Below are positions 1 to 7,872 of a stretch of 64,000 nt of DNA, piece by piece. The position numbers and the translations under genes were made by a program. The first letter of the stretch is position 1. Each line of letters opens with the position of its first letter. Origin of the DNA: Peribacillus alkalitolerans (lineage in GTDB: Bacteria; Bacillota; Bacilli; Bacillales; DSM-1321); the NCBI RefSeq assembly GCF_010882125.1, contig NZ_JAAGVZ010000001.1, positions 372,001 through 436,000 on the forward strand, given 5' to 3'. A model generated the notes under the pieces. That model saw only the letters and a list, made by a program, of their open reading frames with translations. It did not search any database and was not told the origin of the DNA.

Positions 1-7
1 ATTAAAA

Positions 8-41
8 CGCTGGTTCCTAGTAATTAGGACCAGCCTTTTTA
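8..41 (+). terminator. Rho-independent terminator of a gene left of the window
   Basis: Inverted repeat with arms GCTGGT-CCTA and TTAGGACCAGC (one bulged T), followed by CTTTTT. It reads as an intrinsic terminator on the plus strand and isolates the next operon from whatever lies upstream. Confidence 0.8.
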
Positions 42-133
42 TGTCAAATGTCCTCGAATTCTGAAGAATATATGGAATGATTACCCAATAGGTAGTATTA
101 TTTTAGTAGATAAGCAGAGGAAGGATGTAAGGG

Positions 134-1123
134 ATGAGAGTTTTTAAGGCAGCGTTTGGTATTCTTACCGTGTTTATTTTTCTTTTAGCTCTGCTAGTTC
201 CTAATGTGGTAGACGTCAAAGGCTCTGTGCGCTACGAGCTCATAAGCAGTTATCCACTCGATGGGGCAAAATATGTACCAAATGGGACAGAACTTTCGCT
301 AGTATTCGGTGCAAAGGTGACGAAGGTCAATCCTGATTTGGTAAAGGTCTATTACAAACGGAGCACCTATGATGTTAAAACTAAAATCAGAACAGTGATT
401 GATAATAATACTGTGAAAATCACACCTGAAGAGAGTTTACTTGGAGATAGAACGTATTACGTTGAGTTAGCACCTTATGCGATTACTTTTGATAATGGCC
501 TTATATACCCAACGTCCAAAAAAATCCGCTCCTTTTCGACTGACTATTATTCTTTCAAGGAGCTTTTTGTAGATTCAGAGTCCAAGCTCACTTCCCTTCT
601 CGTAAGCTATTTACCAAGGGAAATTACTGTATCCGCACCCAAGCGATACATAGAAAACGTTTCGATTTTACATAAGAAAAAAGGAACTGTAGGAAAATCC
701 TCTTCCCAAGCTGGATCGGTCACGAATTTTGATATTAAGACCAAGCAGGATGAAGTTTCAAGAGTCCGCATCGATATTGTTCAAAACGGATCTATTAAGC
801 AATCAAAGCATTTGAAAGTAGCCAATGCTGTGGTGCCGAACCTGGAGCAGGGAAAATTTTTATTCAGCCTTGGGCTAAATAAATTGCCTGATAGCTTTGA
901 CGTGAATGTCTATGTCTATGATATTGACAACCAAGTGATTGACAACAAAATCCTAAAAGTAGTTTCCCAGGACGGCGTATTAAGCATTGAAGAAACCTAC
1001 CAATATCAAACAGCCGGCAAAACCTATACTTTATATGATTTACTGAAAAACGCCAGTACGTTAAATACCCTAATGGAAGAAAATGAGATGAAGAGGGTTA
1101 TGGTTCAGGTGGAGAAGCGATGA
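134..1123 (+). CDS. Exported protein with SbsA Ig-like (Big_5) domain
   Basis: A 329-residue exported protein of unknown role. Residues 1-30 form a signal peptide or N-terminal anchor (basic start, then a run of F, L, I and V). Residues 38-135 look like a bacterial Ig-like SbsA/Big_5 domain: YPLDGAKYVPNGTELSLVF near the start and LLGDRTYYVELAP in the second half. The rest is not recognised. The ATG follows AAGGATGTAAGGG. The next gene starts inside its stop codon (ATGA), so the two are translationally coupled, and a third small exported gene follows. A surface or wall role is inferred from domain and context only. Confidence 0.7.
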   Translation: MRVFKAAFGILTVFIFLLALLVPNVVDVKGSVRYELISSYPLDGAKYVPNGTELSLVFGAKVTKVNPDLVKVYYKRSTYDVKTKIRTVIDNNTVKITPEESLLGDRTYYVELAPYAITFDNGLIYPTSKKIRSFSTDYYSFKELFVDSESKLTSLLVSYLPREITVSAPKRYIENVSILHKKKGTVGKSSSQAGSVTNFDIKTKQDEVSRVRIDIVQNGSIKQSKHLKVANAVVPNLEQGKFLFSLGLNKLPDSFDVNVYVYDIDNQVIDNKILKVVSQDGVLSIEETYQYQTAGKTYTLYDLLKNASTLNTLMEENEMKRVMVQVEKR

Positions 1124-1800
1124 AAAAGTGGATGTTAATCCTTTTTCCTATTGTGATGTTGCTCCTCCAACAGGATGTCATGTTTGCCGAACAAACACTG
1201 GAGAAAAAGGTGATTTTGAATCCGGTCAAGTCTTGGACTATTACGTTTAATGGCCAAGTTGATGAAAAGACCATTAAACATACATCGGTTTATATTGTCG
1301 ATGGAGCCAATCGAAAAATCCCAACCGTCTCTCGTGTTTCGTCTGGAAATAAACTTATTATATCTCCCGAGACCGCCTATCAAGCTGGTCACGTCTATAC
1401 ATTAGTCATTAACAAATCCGTCCGCTCTTCCAACCAGCAATATTTAAAGGAGCATATTTTTATGCCTTTTGCGCTGGAGGAAAAAAAGGAGCAAGTAAAT
1501 TCTATTGGCACTACGAGCTCAAAAAATATCACAAATCGTCCCCCTAAGCAGACTGCAAGTAAGAAACCTGACTCCAAACAGTTAAAGGTGTCAGCGAATG
1601 TGCACGAATATGTACTGGATGTGACAGTCACAACAAAAGGGAATATCAGCAAGTTGCTAGTCAACGGCAGGTCCATGCATTACATAGGCAATAACAAGTT
1701 CCATTTAGGATTGTCTTCAGGAGAAAAAGTAACTAACCTAAGCTTTGATGCCTACTCTGGGAATAAAAAGCTTTTCTCTGAAGTTCATTCTTTAAAGTAA
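1120..1800 (+). CDS. Exported protein, Big_5-like Ig domain
   Basis: 226 residues with a cleavable signal sequence (residues 1-23, ending FAEQ). Residues 35-122 match the SbsA Ig-like pattern (WTITFNGQVDEKTI, then YQAGHVYTLVIN). A Lys/Pro/Ser linker at about 135-155 is followed by a short C-terminal beta-rich part. It shares domain type with the preceding gene and overlaps it by 4 nt, suggesting the two products are made together and perhaps interact. No catalytic motif is visible. The specific function is unknown. Confidence 0.68.
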   Translation: MKKWMLILFPIVMLLLQQDVMFAEQTLEKKVILNPVKSWTITFNGQVDEKTIKHTSVYIVDGANRKIPTVSRVSSGNKLIISPETAYQAGHVYTLVINKSVRSSNQQYLKEHIFMPFALEEKKEQVNSIGTTSSKNITNRPPKQTASKKPDSKQLKVSANVHEYVLDVTVTTKGNISKLLVNGRSMHYIGNNKFHLGLSSGEKVTNLSFDAYSGNKKLFSEVHSLK

Positions 1801-1809
1801 GGTGATAAA

Positions 1810-2085
1810 ATGAAAAAGAAGTATATTTCTTCAATGATCATTTCAACGCTTATCCTTGGCAATTTAATTTTATGGCCAGTACTCTTAATTAATGCGGGAG
1901 TCATTTCTATTCAAGATGAAAAGGATTCTATCCAAACTTTAGATGCAAAGCCCTCATTTGATATGGAAAAAATACTTGCCAAATACACGAAGCCATTAAA
2001 GGACCAAATAACTTCAATAGAAGATAAAGAATCCGACTCGAATTCCCCTTCACCAGAAGTTTTTGAAGTCATTGAGATAAAATAA
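1810..2085 (+). CDS. Small membrane-anchored or secreted protein, third gene of the operon
   Basis: 91 residues: basic start MKKKYISS, one hydrophobic segment (about 9-30), then an acidic, Ser/Pro-rich tail. It starts 9 nt after the previous stop behind AAGGTGATAAA, so it is the last gene of the three-gene exported-protein operon. A terminator follows about 80 nt downstream. No family is recognised. It could be a signal-anchored accessory subunit or a secreted peptide. Confidence 0.55.
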   Translation: MKKKYISSMIISTLILGNLILWPVLLINAGVISIQDEKDSIQTLDAKPSFDMEKILAKYTKPLKDQITSIEDKESDSNSPSPEVFEVIEIK

Positions 2086-2164
2086 ATTTGGTATATCAAG
2101 ATAACACTGCCTTAGAAAAGGAATTAAGAAAATATTCCGAAATTCAAAGTGTATAAGACTTTGG

Positions 2165-2213
2165 AAAAATCCCGTTAACAATTCGATTCTTTGTTAATGG
2201 GATTTTTCTTTTT
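2165..2213 (+). terminator. Terminator of the Ig-domain operon
   Basis: AAAAATCCCGTTAACAA pairs with TTTGTTAATGGGATTTTT (one G-T pair) around a short loop, followed by CTTTTTT. It ends the transcript of the three exported-protein genes. The remaining 2214-2450 stretch is AT-rich and holds the sinR promoter region; no gene was seen there. Confidence 0.8.
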
Positions 2214-2461
2214 TAATCTAATCAATATTTAATAGCCAGGCATGGTTTGCAATCTTTACATACTTGTCGGTTAGAAGAGTACTGTCTAAAGTCAGCAAAT
2301 CCATCACAATATGAGAATGTCTTATCTTCACTTCCAAATTACCCTACAACTACTTTGCTTTTCATTGAAATATATGGTTTTTTTCTGTTACTATTATGTA
2401 TATAAATTTTTTATTCGCGTGTATGTATATTTTTTACATATCACTTTAGGATGTGATAAAT

Positions 2462-2782
2462 GTGATTGGAGATCGTGTAAAGAGGTTAAGAGAAGAAAAA
2501 AAGATGTCTATGTCAGAGCTTGCTGAAAAAGCTGGAGTAGCCAAATCCTATTTAAGCTCTCTAGAAAGAAATTTGCAAACGAATCCTTCCATTCAATTCC
2601 TTGAGAAAATTTCTACTGTGTTAGAGGTTCCGGTCGATTCGCTGCTTCATGACGAACCTAGCAAAGATAGCCTAGATGCTGATTGGATGAAGATTGTTCA
2701 AGAAGCCATGAATTCAGGTGTATCTAAAGAACAATTCCGAGATTTCATTGAGTTTAATAAATGGAAATTAAAAAAGGATTAA
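2462..2782 (+). CDS. sinR: SinR-type transcriptional repressor
   Basis: 106 residues closely resembling Bacillus SinR, the biofilm-matrix repressor. The N-terminal Xre-type helix-turn-helix (about 3-60) includes LAEKAGVAKSYLSSLERN and TNPSIQFLEKIS. The C-terminal part (DWMKIVQEAMNSGVSKEQF) is the SinI-binding/oligomerisation hairpin. I chose GTG 2462 because the product then begins MIGDRVKRLR like known SinR and lies 11 nt after AGG; a GTG at 2453 would add three residues. Unlike B. subtilis, the sinI-like partner is not upstream but convergent downstream (2944-3084), so the two are independently transcribed. Confidence 0.9.
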   Translation: MIGDRVKRLREEKKMSMSELAEKAGVAKSYLSSLERNLQTNPSIQFLEKISTVLEVPVDSLLHDEPSKDSLDADWMKIVQEAMNSGVSKEQFRDFIEFNKWKLKKD

Positions 2783-2860
2783 GGAATAAACAAAAAGCTA
2801 AATGCTTTTTGACTTTGCTGTTCAAAGGGAAAAACTAAATTTAAGATATAGGTATTACCT

Positions 2861-2923
2861 AAAAAATCTGCACCTTAAAAGGAGTTTTGTCAAATCCAAC
2901 TTCTTTAAGGCGCAGATTTTTTT
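2861..2923. terminator. Bidirectional terminator between sinR and the sinI-like gene
   Basis: AAAAATCTGCACCTTAAA and TTTAAGGCGCAGATTTTTTT form a long stem with A/T tracts on both sides. It can terminate sinR on the plus strand and the sinI-like gene on the minus strand. Confidence 0.85.
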
Positions 2924-2943
2924 ACATTCATTCCCATGAGCCT

Positions 2944-3084
2944 TTAAATCGCTTCTTCCTGTATTTGATGTTGTTTTAAAAACGCAATGATTTCCTCTTT
3001 ATTTATTCCATTTTCCTTTGCTTGTATTATCAGCTCAATCCATTCTTGATCCAGCTCAGAGCTGACATTAGAAATCACCATCAT
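2944..3084 (-). CDS. Small SinI-family anti-repressor
   Basis: A 46-codon gene read by hand; translation begins MMVISNVSSELDQEWIEL. The segment ELDQEWIELIIQAKENG, followed by INKEEIIAFLKQH, matches the SinI/SinR dimerisation motif (LDxEWxxLxxxAxxxGIxxEExxxFL). SinI-family proteins bind SinR and free its targets. A strong AGGAGGGG lies 2 nt before the first ATG (5 nt before the second), and the gene sits directly behind a c-di-GMP-I riboswitch-like leader. Its location next to sinR makes SinR its likely partner. There is no DNA-binding domain, as expected. Confidence 0.85.
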   Translation of the reverse strand: MMVISNVSSELDQEWIELIIQAKENGINKEEIIAFLKQHQIQEEAI

Positions 3085-3205
3085 TACCCCTCCTAAAATA
3101 CCTATTGTATTTCAGGTAGTCCAGCCATCATAGTAGTAACCATACCTTAGACCCGTGACTTTGCGTCCCTATTTTTCAATAAGTTTGCCCTTTTCTGCTA
3201 TTAAC
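3085..3205 (-). promoter_or_regulatory. Class I cyclic-di-GMP riboswitch upstream of the sinI-like gene
   Basis: On the minus strand the leader has, in order, GGGCAAAC (3190-3183), a P2 stem closed by a GAAA tetraloop, GGGACGCAAAG (3169-3159), CACGGGTCTAAGG with the tetraloop-receptor CTAAGG...TATGATGG, and GGCTGGACTACC (3126-3115). These are the conserved blocks of the GEMM-I/c-di-GMP-I aptamer. Just 3', CCTGAAATAC and GTATTTTAGG (3116-3107 and 3101-3092) can form a 10-pair hairpin that takes up the AGG of the ribosome-binding site and shares bases with the aptamer 3' arm. This suggests translational control. The direction (on or off) cannot be read from sequence. Confidence 0.88.
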
Positions 3206-3749
3206 AACTTGGAAATCTTTCTTGTATACTTAGTATAAGGCATTAAATAAGAATAAATATGTCATTTTATGTAAAGAAATTATGGAATGTTCAAGCTTTT
3301 TATTTTCACTTTTTTCTATTATTCTACAAATATTCCTACATTATAAACATATTCATTTCTAATTTTTTTAAATAACATAAAAAAACATCGAAATAACCCG
3401 AAATAATAATCGTAATTTTCAGACACTTAGTACGAACAGGACTTTTCTATCGGATATAAAAAGATATTCTAATCTAATTGGATGAAGAACCTTTAATTGT
3501 AAATTTTTTCTGCAAACCATTTTCCATCTTCTTAACATTGAATTGATGATAAACGCCTTTCTAGATTAGAGACATAGAAAAACCTGAATAAAGGAGCAGT
3601 TTCCGAATTGCTCATTATTCAGGGTGATGTTCAAGTTTACACAAGTTTTATTTAATAATAGAAACTAGTTGGATTAACCATTTTGATTAAAAGAATTATA
3701 GGCTAATTTAAAATATATGTTTTCATAAAAGGTCAGTTCCATCTATAAT
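3206..3749. other. AT-rich intergenic region
   Basis: About 540 bp without a supported gene. It should contain the promoter for the riboswitch/sinI-like transcript (minus strand, just beyond 3205) and, at 3577-3624, the terminator of the HD-GYP operon. The rest is AT-rich; no other signal was seen. Confidence 0.5.
3577..3624 (-). terminator. Terminator of the kinase/regulator/HD-GYP operon
   Basis: A strong hairpin, CCTGAAT... with an inner GAGCA/TGCTC pair, followed on the minus strand by TTTTTC. It lies about 125 nt after the stop of the gene at 3750. Confidence 0.75.
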
Positions 3750-4586
3750 TCAACCAGTTTTAGAGATCAGTCCTAACCTTGTTTTTTCGATACCTACTCT
3801 TTCGTCTTCAGAAATGATGAAAATAAATTGCTGGATTAGATGTTTATCAAATTTAACGTCTTGCAAGTTTCTCAATTCTGAAATGACCGCTTCATAAGAA
3901 AGTGCTTCTCGATATGGCTTTTTACTTGTCATAGCTAAATAGGTTTCTACGATTCCAAGCACTTGTGAAATAGGCGGTATTTCATTGGTTTTTAATCCCT
4001 TCGGGTAGCCAGATCCATCAATTCTTTCATGATGAGCCAAGAACCAATGTTTTACATTATTAAATTCCGTAAACTCTCCTAATAATTTTGAACCTAGCTG
4101 GCAATGTTCTTTAACTATTCCGAATTCATAATGGGTTAATCTTTCATCTTTTTCAAAAATGTATTCAGGCCATTGAACCCTGCTCACATAATGTAACAAA
4201 GCAAGTAATTCAATCTCCCATGCTTTCACTTTAATTTCAGGCATTGTGAAACTTAATTTCTTCATGAGAGAACTTGTATAATGAATCTCATTTCTAGTGG
4301 TCCTCGATTTCCCTTCAACAAGTGGGACAAGTGTATTCAATAAATGAAAAATATGTTCCTTATGCTGTTTATTCTTTTTTTCTAAACGGACATGAGACTG
4401 ATAGATTTGTACAATTAGTACTGTAAAAGAAATACTAATCGCTAATATGAGAGCTTGGTAAGATGTCCATTCAATAATAAATGTAAGTAATAACGTTAGC
4501 GCCGCTATCACTAGAATTGGATAACGATATAATTTCCTGAGGGGGTTTTCCCATTCTGGTTGCTTAATAGTATTGGGTTTATCCAT
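3750..4586 (-). CDS. Membrane protein with degenerate HD-GYP domain
   Basis: 278 residues: two membrane segments (about 20-38 and 44-62), a short basic linker, then an HD-GYP-like domain (about 80-260). HD-GYP proteins are c-di-GMP phosphodiesterases. Here HHERIDGSGYP (185-195) and the downstream His161 are kept, but the signature HD pair is HY (132-133) and the usual D of the ADxxDA motif is E (214, in ETYLAM). Metal binding is probably impaired, so it may sense c-di-GMP or act as a scaffold rather than cleave. It lies 15 nt after the response regulator, in one operon with the kinase, and beside a c-di-GMP riboswitch. Confidence 0.75.
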   Translation of the reverse strand: MDKPNTIKQPEWENPLRKLYRYPILVIAALTLLLTFIIEWTSYQALILAISISFTVLIVQIYQSHVRLEKKNKQHKEHIFHLLNTLVPLVEGKSRTTRNEIHYTSSLMKKLSFTMPEIKVKAWEIELLALLHYVSRVQWPEYIFEKDERLTHYEFGIVKEHCQLGSKLLGEFTEFNNVKHWFLAHHERIDGSGYPKGLKTNEIPPISQVLGIVETYLAMTSKKPYREALSYEAVISELRNLQDVKFDKHLIQQFIFIISEDERVGIEKTRLGLISKTG

Positions 4587-4601
4587 TAGTTCATCCCCTT
4601 T

Positions 4602-5228
4602 TTATAATTTCACTAAATTGTGACCATGTTGAATGGCATAAAGTACAGCTTGCGACCGGTTAGGCTGGCCAGTTTTGCGAAGTATACTACTTACATGAGT
4701 CTTGACCGTTGCTTCAGAGATAAACATCCGCTCAGCTATCTCACTATTACTTAAATTTTCGAAAATACATTGGAAAATTTCCTGTTCCCGCTCGGTTAAA
4801 TTCAAAAACACTTGAGTATTCGTTTCTTCCTTCAGCATATTTACTTTAGGTTGGAAACACGAATATCCTAAACTTACCATTTCAAGGGTTTTGAGAATTT
4901 CAGATGGTGGTGTATCCTTCATGATATATCCATCAATGCCTTGAGATATAGCCAAATATATATCTTCACTTTGATCATAAGCTGTTAAAATAATTATTTT
5001 CGTTTTAGGTAGCTTTTCTTTTATAACCTTACAACTTTCAATAATAGAAGGACCTGGCATTTTTAAATCTGATACGATCAGATCAGGCTGGACATCAAAT
5101 ACTACATTCAGTAACTCTAATCCATTAGAAACTTCTCCTGTCACTTCAAAATCATTCCGACTTTCGATTATCAACTTCATTCCATCACGTACAATTTGGT
5201 GATCGTCTGCTAATAAGATTCTAATCAT
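4602..5228 (-). CDS. NarL/LuxR-family response regulator
   Basis: 208 residues. A receiver domain (1-120) carries acidic pair D8-D9, phospho-acceptor D54 (VSDLKMPG), T82 and K104. A LuxR-type helix-turn-helix follows at about 143-200 (LTEREQEIFQ, then SNSEIAERMFISEATVKTHV). Length and layout match NarL-type regulators. It overlaps the kinase gene by 8 nt, so the two are a cognate pair. The nearest plausible targets are its own operon and the secreted-protein/signal-peptidase operon immediately upstream; this is inference from position. Confidence 0.93.
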   Translation of the reverse strand: MIRILLADDHQIVRDGMKLIIESRNDFEVTGEVSNGLELLNVVFDVQPDLIVSDLKMPGPSIIESCKVIKEKLPKTKIIILTAYDQSEDIYLAISQGIDGYIMKDTPPSEILKTLEMVSLGYSCFQPKVNMLKEETNTQVFLNLTEREQEIFQCIFENLSNSEIAERMFISEATVKTHVSSILRKTGQPNRSQAVLYAIQHGHNLVKL

Positions 5229-6429
5229 TATTTCTTATAGACCCCCTCGGTATTATGGCAATGACTTCGGTTCCATTACGATTCTCTGAATGAATATGCA
5301 TTTGCCCGCCTGCTTTGGATATTTTTTCTCGAATTCCCACTAAACCGTATCTACCTGGAATTGTCTTTTTTTCGATTCCCACACCGTTATCTTGAACCTT
5401 TACAATCCATTGCACAATGTTCACTTCTATATGAATGTCAATTCTTGTAGCTACTGCATGCTTTATTGAATTATTGACAGCCTCTTGAATAAAACGATAA
5501 ATTATTTCTTCTATTTCCGCAGCTTCTTGGGCAATGGACCCTTTGGTAATTAAACGAATCTCCGTTGTCGTATTTCTTTTACTCTTATTAATAAAGTGTT
5601 GAATAGCTTCAAAAAGATTGATAGTTTGATTCTCTTCCCTTAGGGTGGAAATCAGACTTCTTATCTCTAGTTGCGATTGTGACAACTGAGCCTCCATTTT
5701 TTCTACTAATAATTGTACATTATCTTCTCCTTGCCTTTTTACGGCAGACTTAACTTGAAACAGAAGAGTAGATAAGAAAAATAGCTGTTGTGCAATTCCA
5801 TCGTGAATGTCCTGTGAAACAGAATGTTGTACACTAGACTTAACCTCTCTAGATAACTTCTTATCCTGTTCGATTCTTTTAGACTGATTAACAATCCATG
5901 CTAAAATTACATTTAATAAAACATGATTTTGAACAGAGTAAGTGTTGTTTTTTGTTACTGGAATTAGGATTGCCCCTATATTCCCCTCACTCCCCTTTAC
6001 ATATAGTGGATAAAAATTAAAAGATTGTTCCTCACCGATATAATTCGTTAAACGAATACTTCGTTGTGTGTTCCACCATATACCATTATGTTCAATTAAT
6101 TGTCTAGAATAATAATTGGTAAACCAATCTTCAATCCATAGATGGTTTTGAAACCAACAAATATAACATTTCTTTTCTTGAATAGTCCTTTTTATAAGTT
6201 TTTCTGCAATTTGATGCAATTCCTGTAATGAGTCAATTGAATGAGATGTTTTAATGGTATTTGTAATAAGTCTACTTTTCCATGAGAGTGCATGTCCTAT
6301 TTTAATCTTCTCTCTCATATAACAAAAAACGCATACCAGAACCAAAAGTATCCATCCAATCCATTGAAACGATGGAAATAATATTTGTGAAAAATGAAAA
6401 TAACTGTCATTTATTTGATAGAGAACCAT
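5221..6429 (-). CDS. Sensor histidine kinase, NarL/DegS-like (HisKA_3)
   Basis: 402 residues from the ATG at 6429, which has GGAG six nt upstream; a GTG at 6462 lacks a ribosome-binding site. One membrane segment lies at about 22-38, then a GAF-like cytoplasmic sensor region (about 65-190), a HisKA_3 dimerisation box with H209 (QDIHDGIAQQL) and an HATPase domain with N box EAVNNSIKHA, G1 DNGVGI and GRYGLVGI. It phosphorylates the regulator encoded just downstream. The ligand is unknown. With one membrane segment it may sense an intracellular or membrane-proximal signal. Confidence 0.9.
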   Translation of the reverse strand: MVLYQINDSYFHFSQILFPSFQWIGWILLVLVCVFCYMREKIKIGHALSWKSRLITNTIKTSHSIDSLQELHQIAEKLIKRTIQEKKCYICWFQNHLWIEDWFTNYYSRQLIEHNGIWWNTQRSIRLTNYIGEEQSFNFYPLYVKGSEGNIGAILIPVTKNNTYSVQNHVLLNVILAWIVNQSKRIEQDKKLSREVKSSVQHSVSQDIHDGIAQQLFFLSTLLFQVKSAVKRQGEDNVQLLVEKMEAQLSQSQLEIRSLISTLREENQTINLFEAIQHFINKSKRNTTTEIRLITKGSIAQEAAEIEEIIYRFIQEAVNNSIKHAVATRIDIHIEVNIVQWIVKVQDNGVGIEKKTIPGRYGLVGIREKISKAGGQMHIHSENRNGTEVIAIIPRGSIRNND

Positions 6430-6554
6430 ATTACGCTCCGAATGGTAAAATATACCTAACACTTACAAATTTTAACATGAGTATTTTTTTGTCACAACGG
6501 TGTTAAATTGTCGTATTTTGAAAATTCTTTCTTCTTTTTATGGGGTTTTTAGAC

Positions 6555-6588
6555 AAAAAAAACAGCAGTTTGCATTGAGCACCTGCTG
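6555..6588 (-). terminator. Terminator of the signal peptidase/secreted protein operon
   Basis: CAGCAG (6588-6583 on the minus strand) pairs with CTGCTG (6568-6563) and is followed by eight T residues. It lies just beyond the stop at 6593 and separates this operon from the two-component operon. Confidence 0.85.
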
Positions 6589-6592
6589 AATT

Positions 6593-7375
6593 CTATGGGT
6601 TTTCGGTGGGGGGGTTCGTGGTTTTCTCAGGGTCTTCGATTGTTTCATCTTGAACGGGAGCTGGTATAGTGACTGATTCAAGGTCCTGGCTACCACTTTC
6701 TGAGGTGTTGCTTTCTGTTGATTGAGAAGGTTCTTGTTCGTCCAATTCTTTGTTACTTTCTGTCGATTCTTTTTCATGGTCCTTCTCTAAATCTGGATTG
6801 TTAGCAGGTTCTTCAGTTGGAGAGGACTTTTCATTATTTTTCTGGCTATCTACAACAACTTTTTCATTCGCTAGCATTTCCTGTTCTTTTTTCACAGCTT
6901 CCCTTGCTTGAGCTTCTATCCTCAATCTTTCTGAAATCAGAATTATTTGCTGAGAAGCTCTGTCATAAATGGTTTTTGCTTCAACTGCGAATGCTTCTTT
7001 TTCTTTATCCTTTGAGAAATCTAATTGTGAAATAAGGGAGGAATAATATTCATGAAGTTTTATGGAGTGTGCTGTTGTAGTATCTTCTAGCATTTTTTCA
7101 ATTTCACGATCATAATTTTTAAGTGATTCTATGACATGCTCCCTAAGAACCTCCTTTTTTTCGATCAATTGTTGCTCCATTTCATTATCCATGTTATTAA
7201 AAGCATTCATTTTTTCAGGCTCGTATCGTTCACCTAGAAGAGATGCAGGGTCCAATCCGGCATAAGAGATATTTATACTAGCAAACAGAATTAGAAATGA
7301 AGTAGCTATCCAGATTGACCACTTTCTTCTAAATAATTTTTTCATTCGTAGTATTCTAATACTGTGTTTTTTCAC
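6593..7375 (-). CDS. Secreted coiled-coil protein A with acidic low-complexity tail
   Basis: 260 residues from GTG 7375, placed six nt after GAGGTG; an in-frame GTG at 7384 overlaps that site. A signal peptide ends ...ISYA|GLD. The predicted mature start GLDPASLLGERY aligns without gaps with the same region of three neighbouring secreted proteins. Residues about 35-160 are charged, Glu/Lys-rich and probably helical coiled coil. The last 85 residues are disordered, rich in Glu, Ser, Pro and Thr. There is no sortase motif. It is the last gene of the five-gene operon, 6 nt after the previous stop. Likely extracellular; function unknown. Confidence 0.7.
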   Translation of the reverse strand: MKKHSIRILRMKKLFRRKWSIWIATSFLILFASINISYAGLDPASLLGERYEPEKMNAFNNMDNEMEQQLIEKKEVLREHVIESLKNYDREIEKMLEDTTTAHSIKLHEYYSSLISQLDFSKDKEKEAFAVEAKTIYDRASQQIILISERLRIEAQAREAVKKEQEMLANEKVVVDSQKNNEKSSPTEEPANNPDLEKDHEKESTESNKELDEQEPSQSTESNTSESGSQDLESVTIPAPVQDETIEDPEKTTNPPTENP

Positions 7376-7390
7376 TGTAATCACCTCACT

Positions 7391-7822
7391 TTATTTTTGA
7401 GATTTTGCCTCTTCCAATTCACTTACCATTGACTCTATTACTTGGTTCAATTGATTTTCTAAGCTTACACGATCGTCTTCATCCCATTGACCTTGTTGAA
7501 TAATACGATTCGCTTCCTTTGAGATAAGATTCTTATACTTATTAGATTCCGCCTCTATATACTGTTGATAGTCTTCTTCTGCTTTATATGTTTCAATATC
7601 AATAAAATTTATCAAATCAGATTTTAGTTTTTGCTGTTCAGTATTGAGGTCTTTCTCCAATTGCAATAAAGCTGCCTGTTCTGACACTTGTGTTTTTAAC
7701 AATATCCACTGTTTTAATTTCCCTAATAAGTCCTCATTTGCATAACTTATGGTGGTTGTAGTAATGAATGTAAATAAGAGCAATGCCATGCTGATAAATG
7801 CGATTTTCCCTTTGTTTTTCAT
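7391..7822 (-). CDS. Secreted coiled-coil protein B
   Basis: 143 residues: signal peptide with cleavage predicted after ISYA, giving mature NEDLLGKLKQW, which matches the shared N-terminal motif of this locus. The remainder is highly charged and helical (QLEKDLNTEQQKLKSDL). AAAGGAAGAG precedes the ATG. It lies 50 nt after the signal peptidase gene. No known family; the size and helix content suit a structural or assembly subunit. Confidence 0.7.
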   Translation of the reverse strand: MKNKGKIAFISMALLLFTFITTTTISYANEDLLGKLKQWILLKTQVSEQAALLQLEKDLNTEQQKLKSDLINFIDIETYKAEEDYQQYIEAESNKYKNLISKEANRIIQQGQWDEDDRVSLENQLNQVIESMVSELEEAKSQK

Positions 7823-7872
7823 AATCTCTTCCTTTCAAATATTCATGAAATAAGATTAGTTGAAACCGAGCC

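Noticed and set aside
6538-6777. 79-codon minus-strand frame overlapping the end of secreted protein A
   Set aside because: It includes the operon terminator and is in another frame of a low-complexity coding region.
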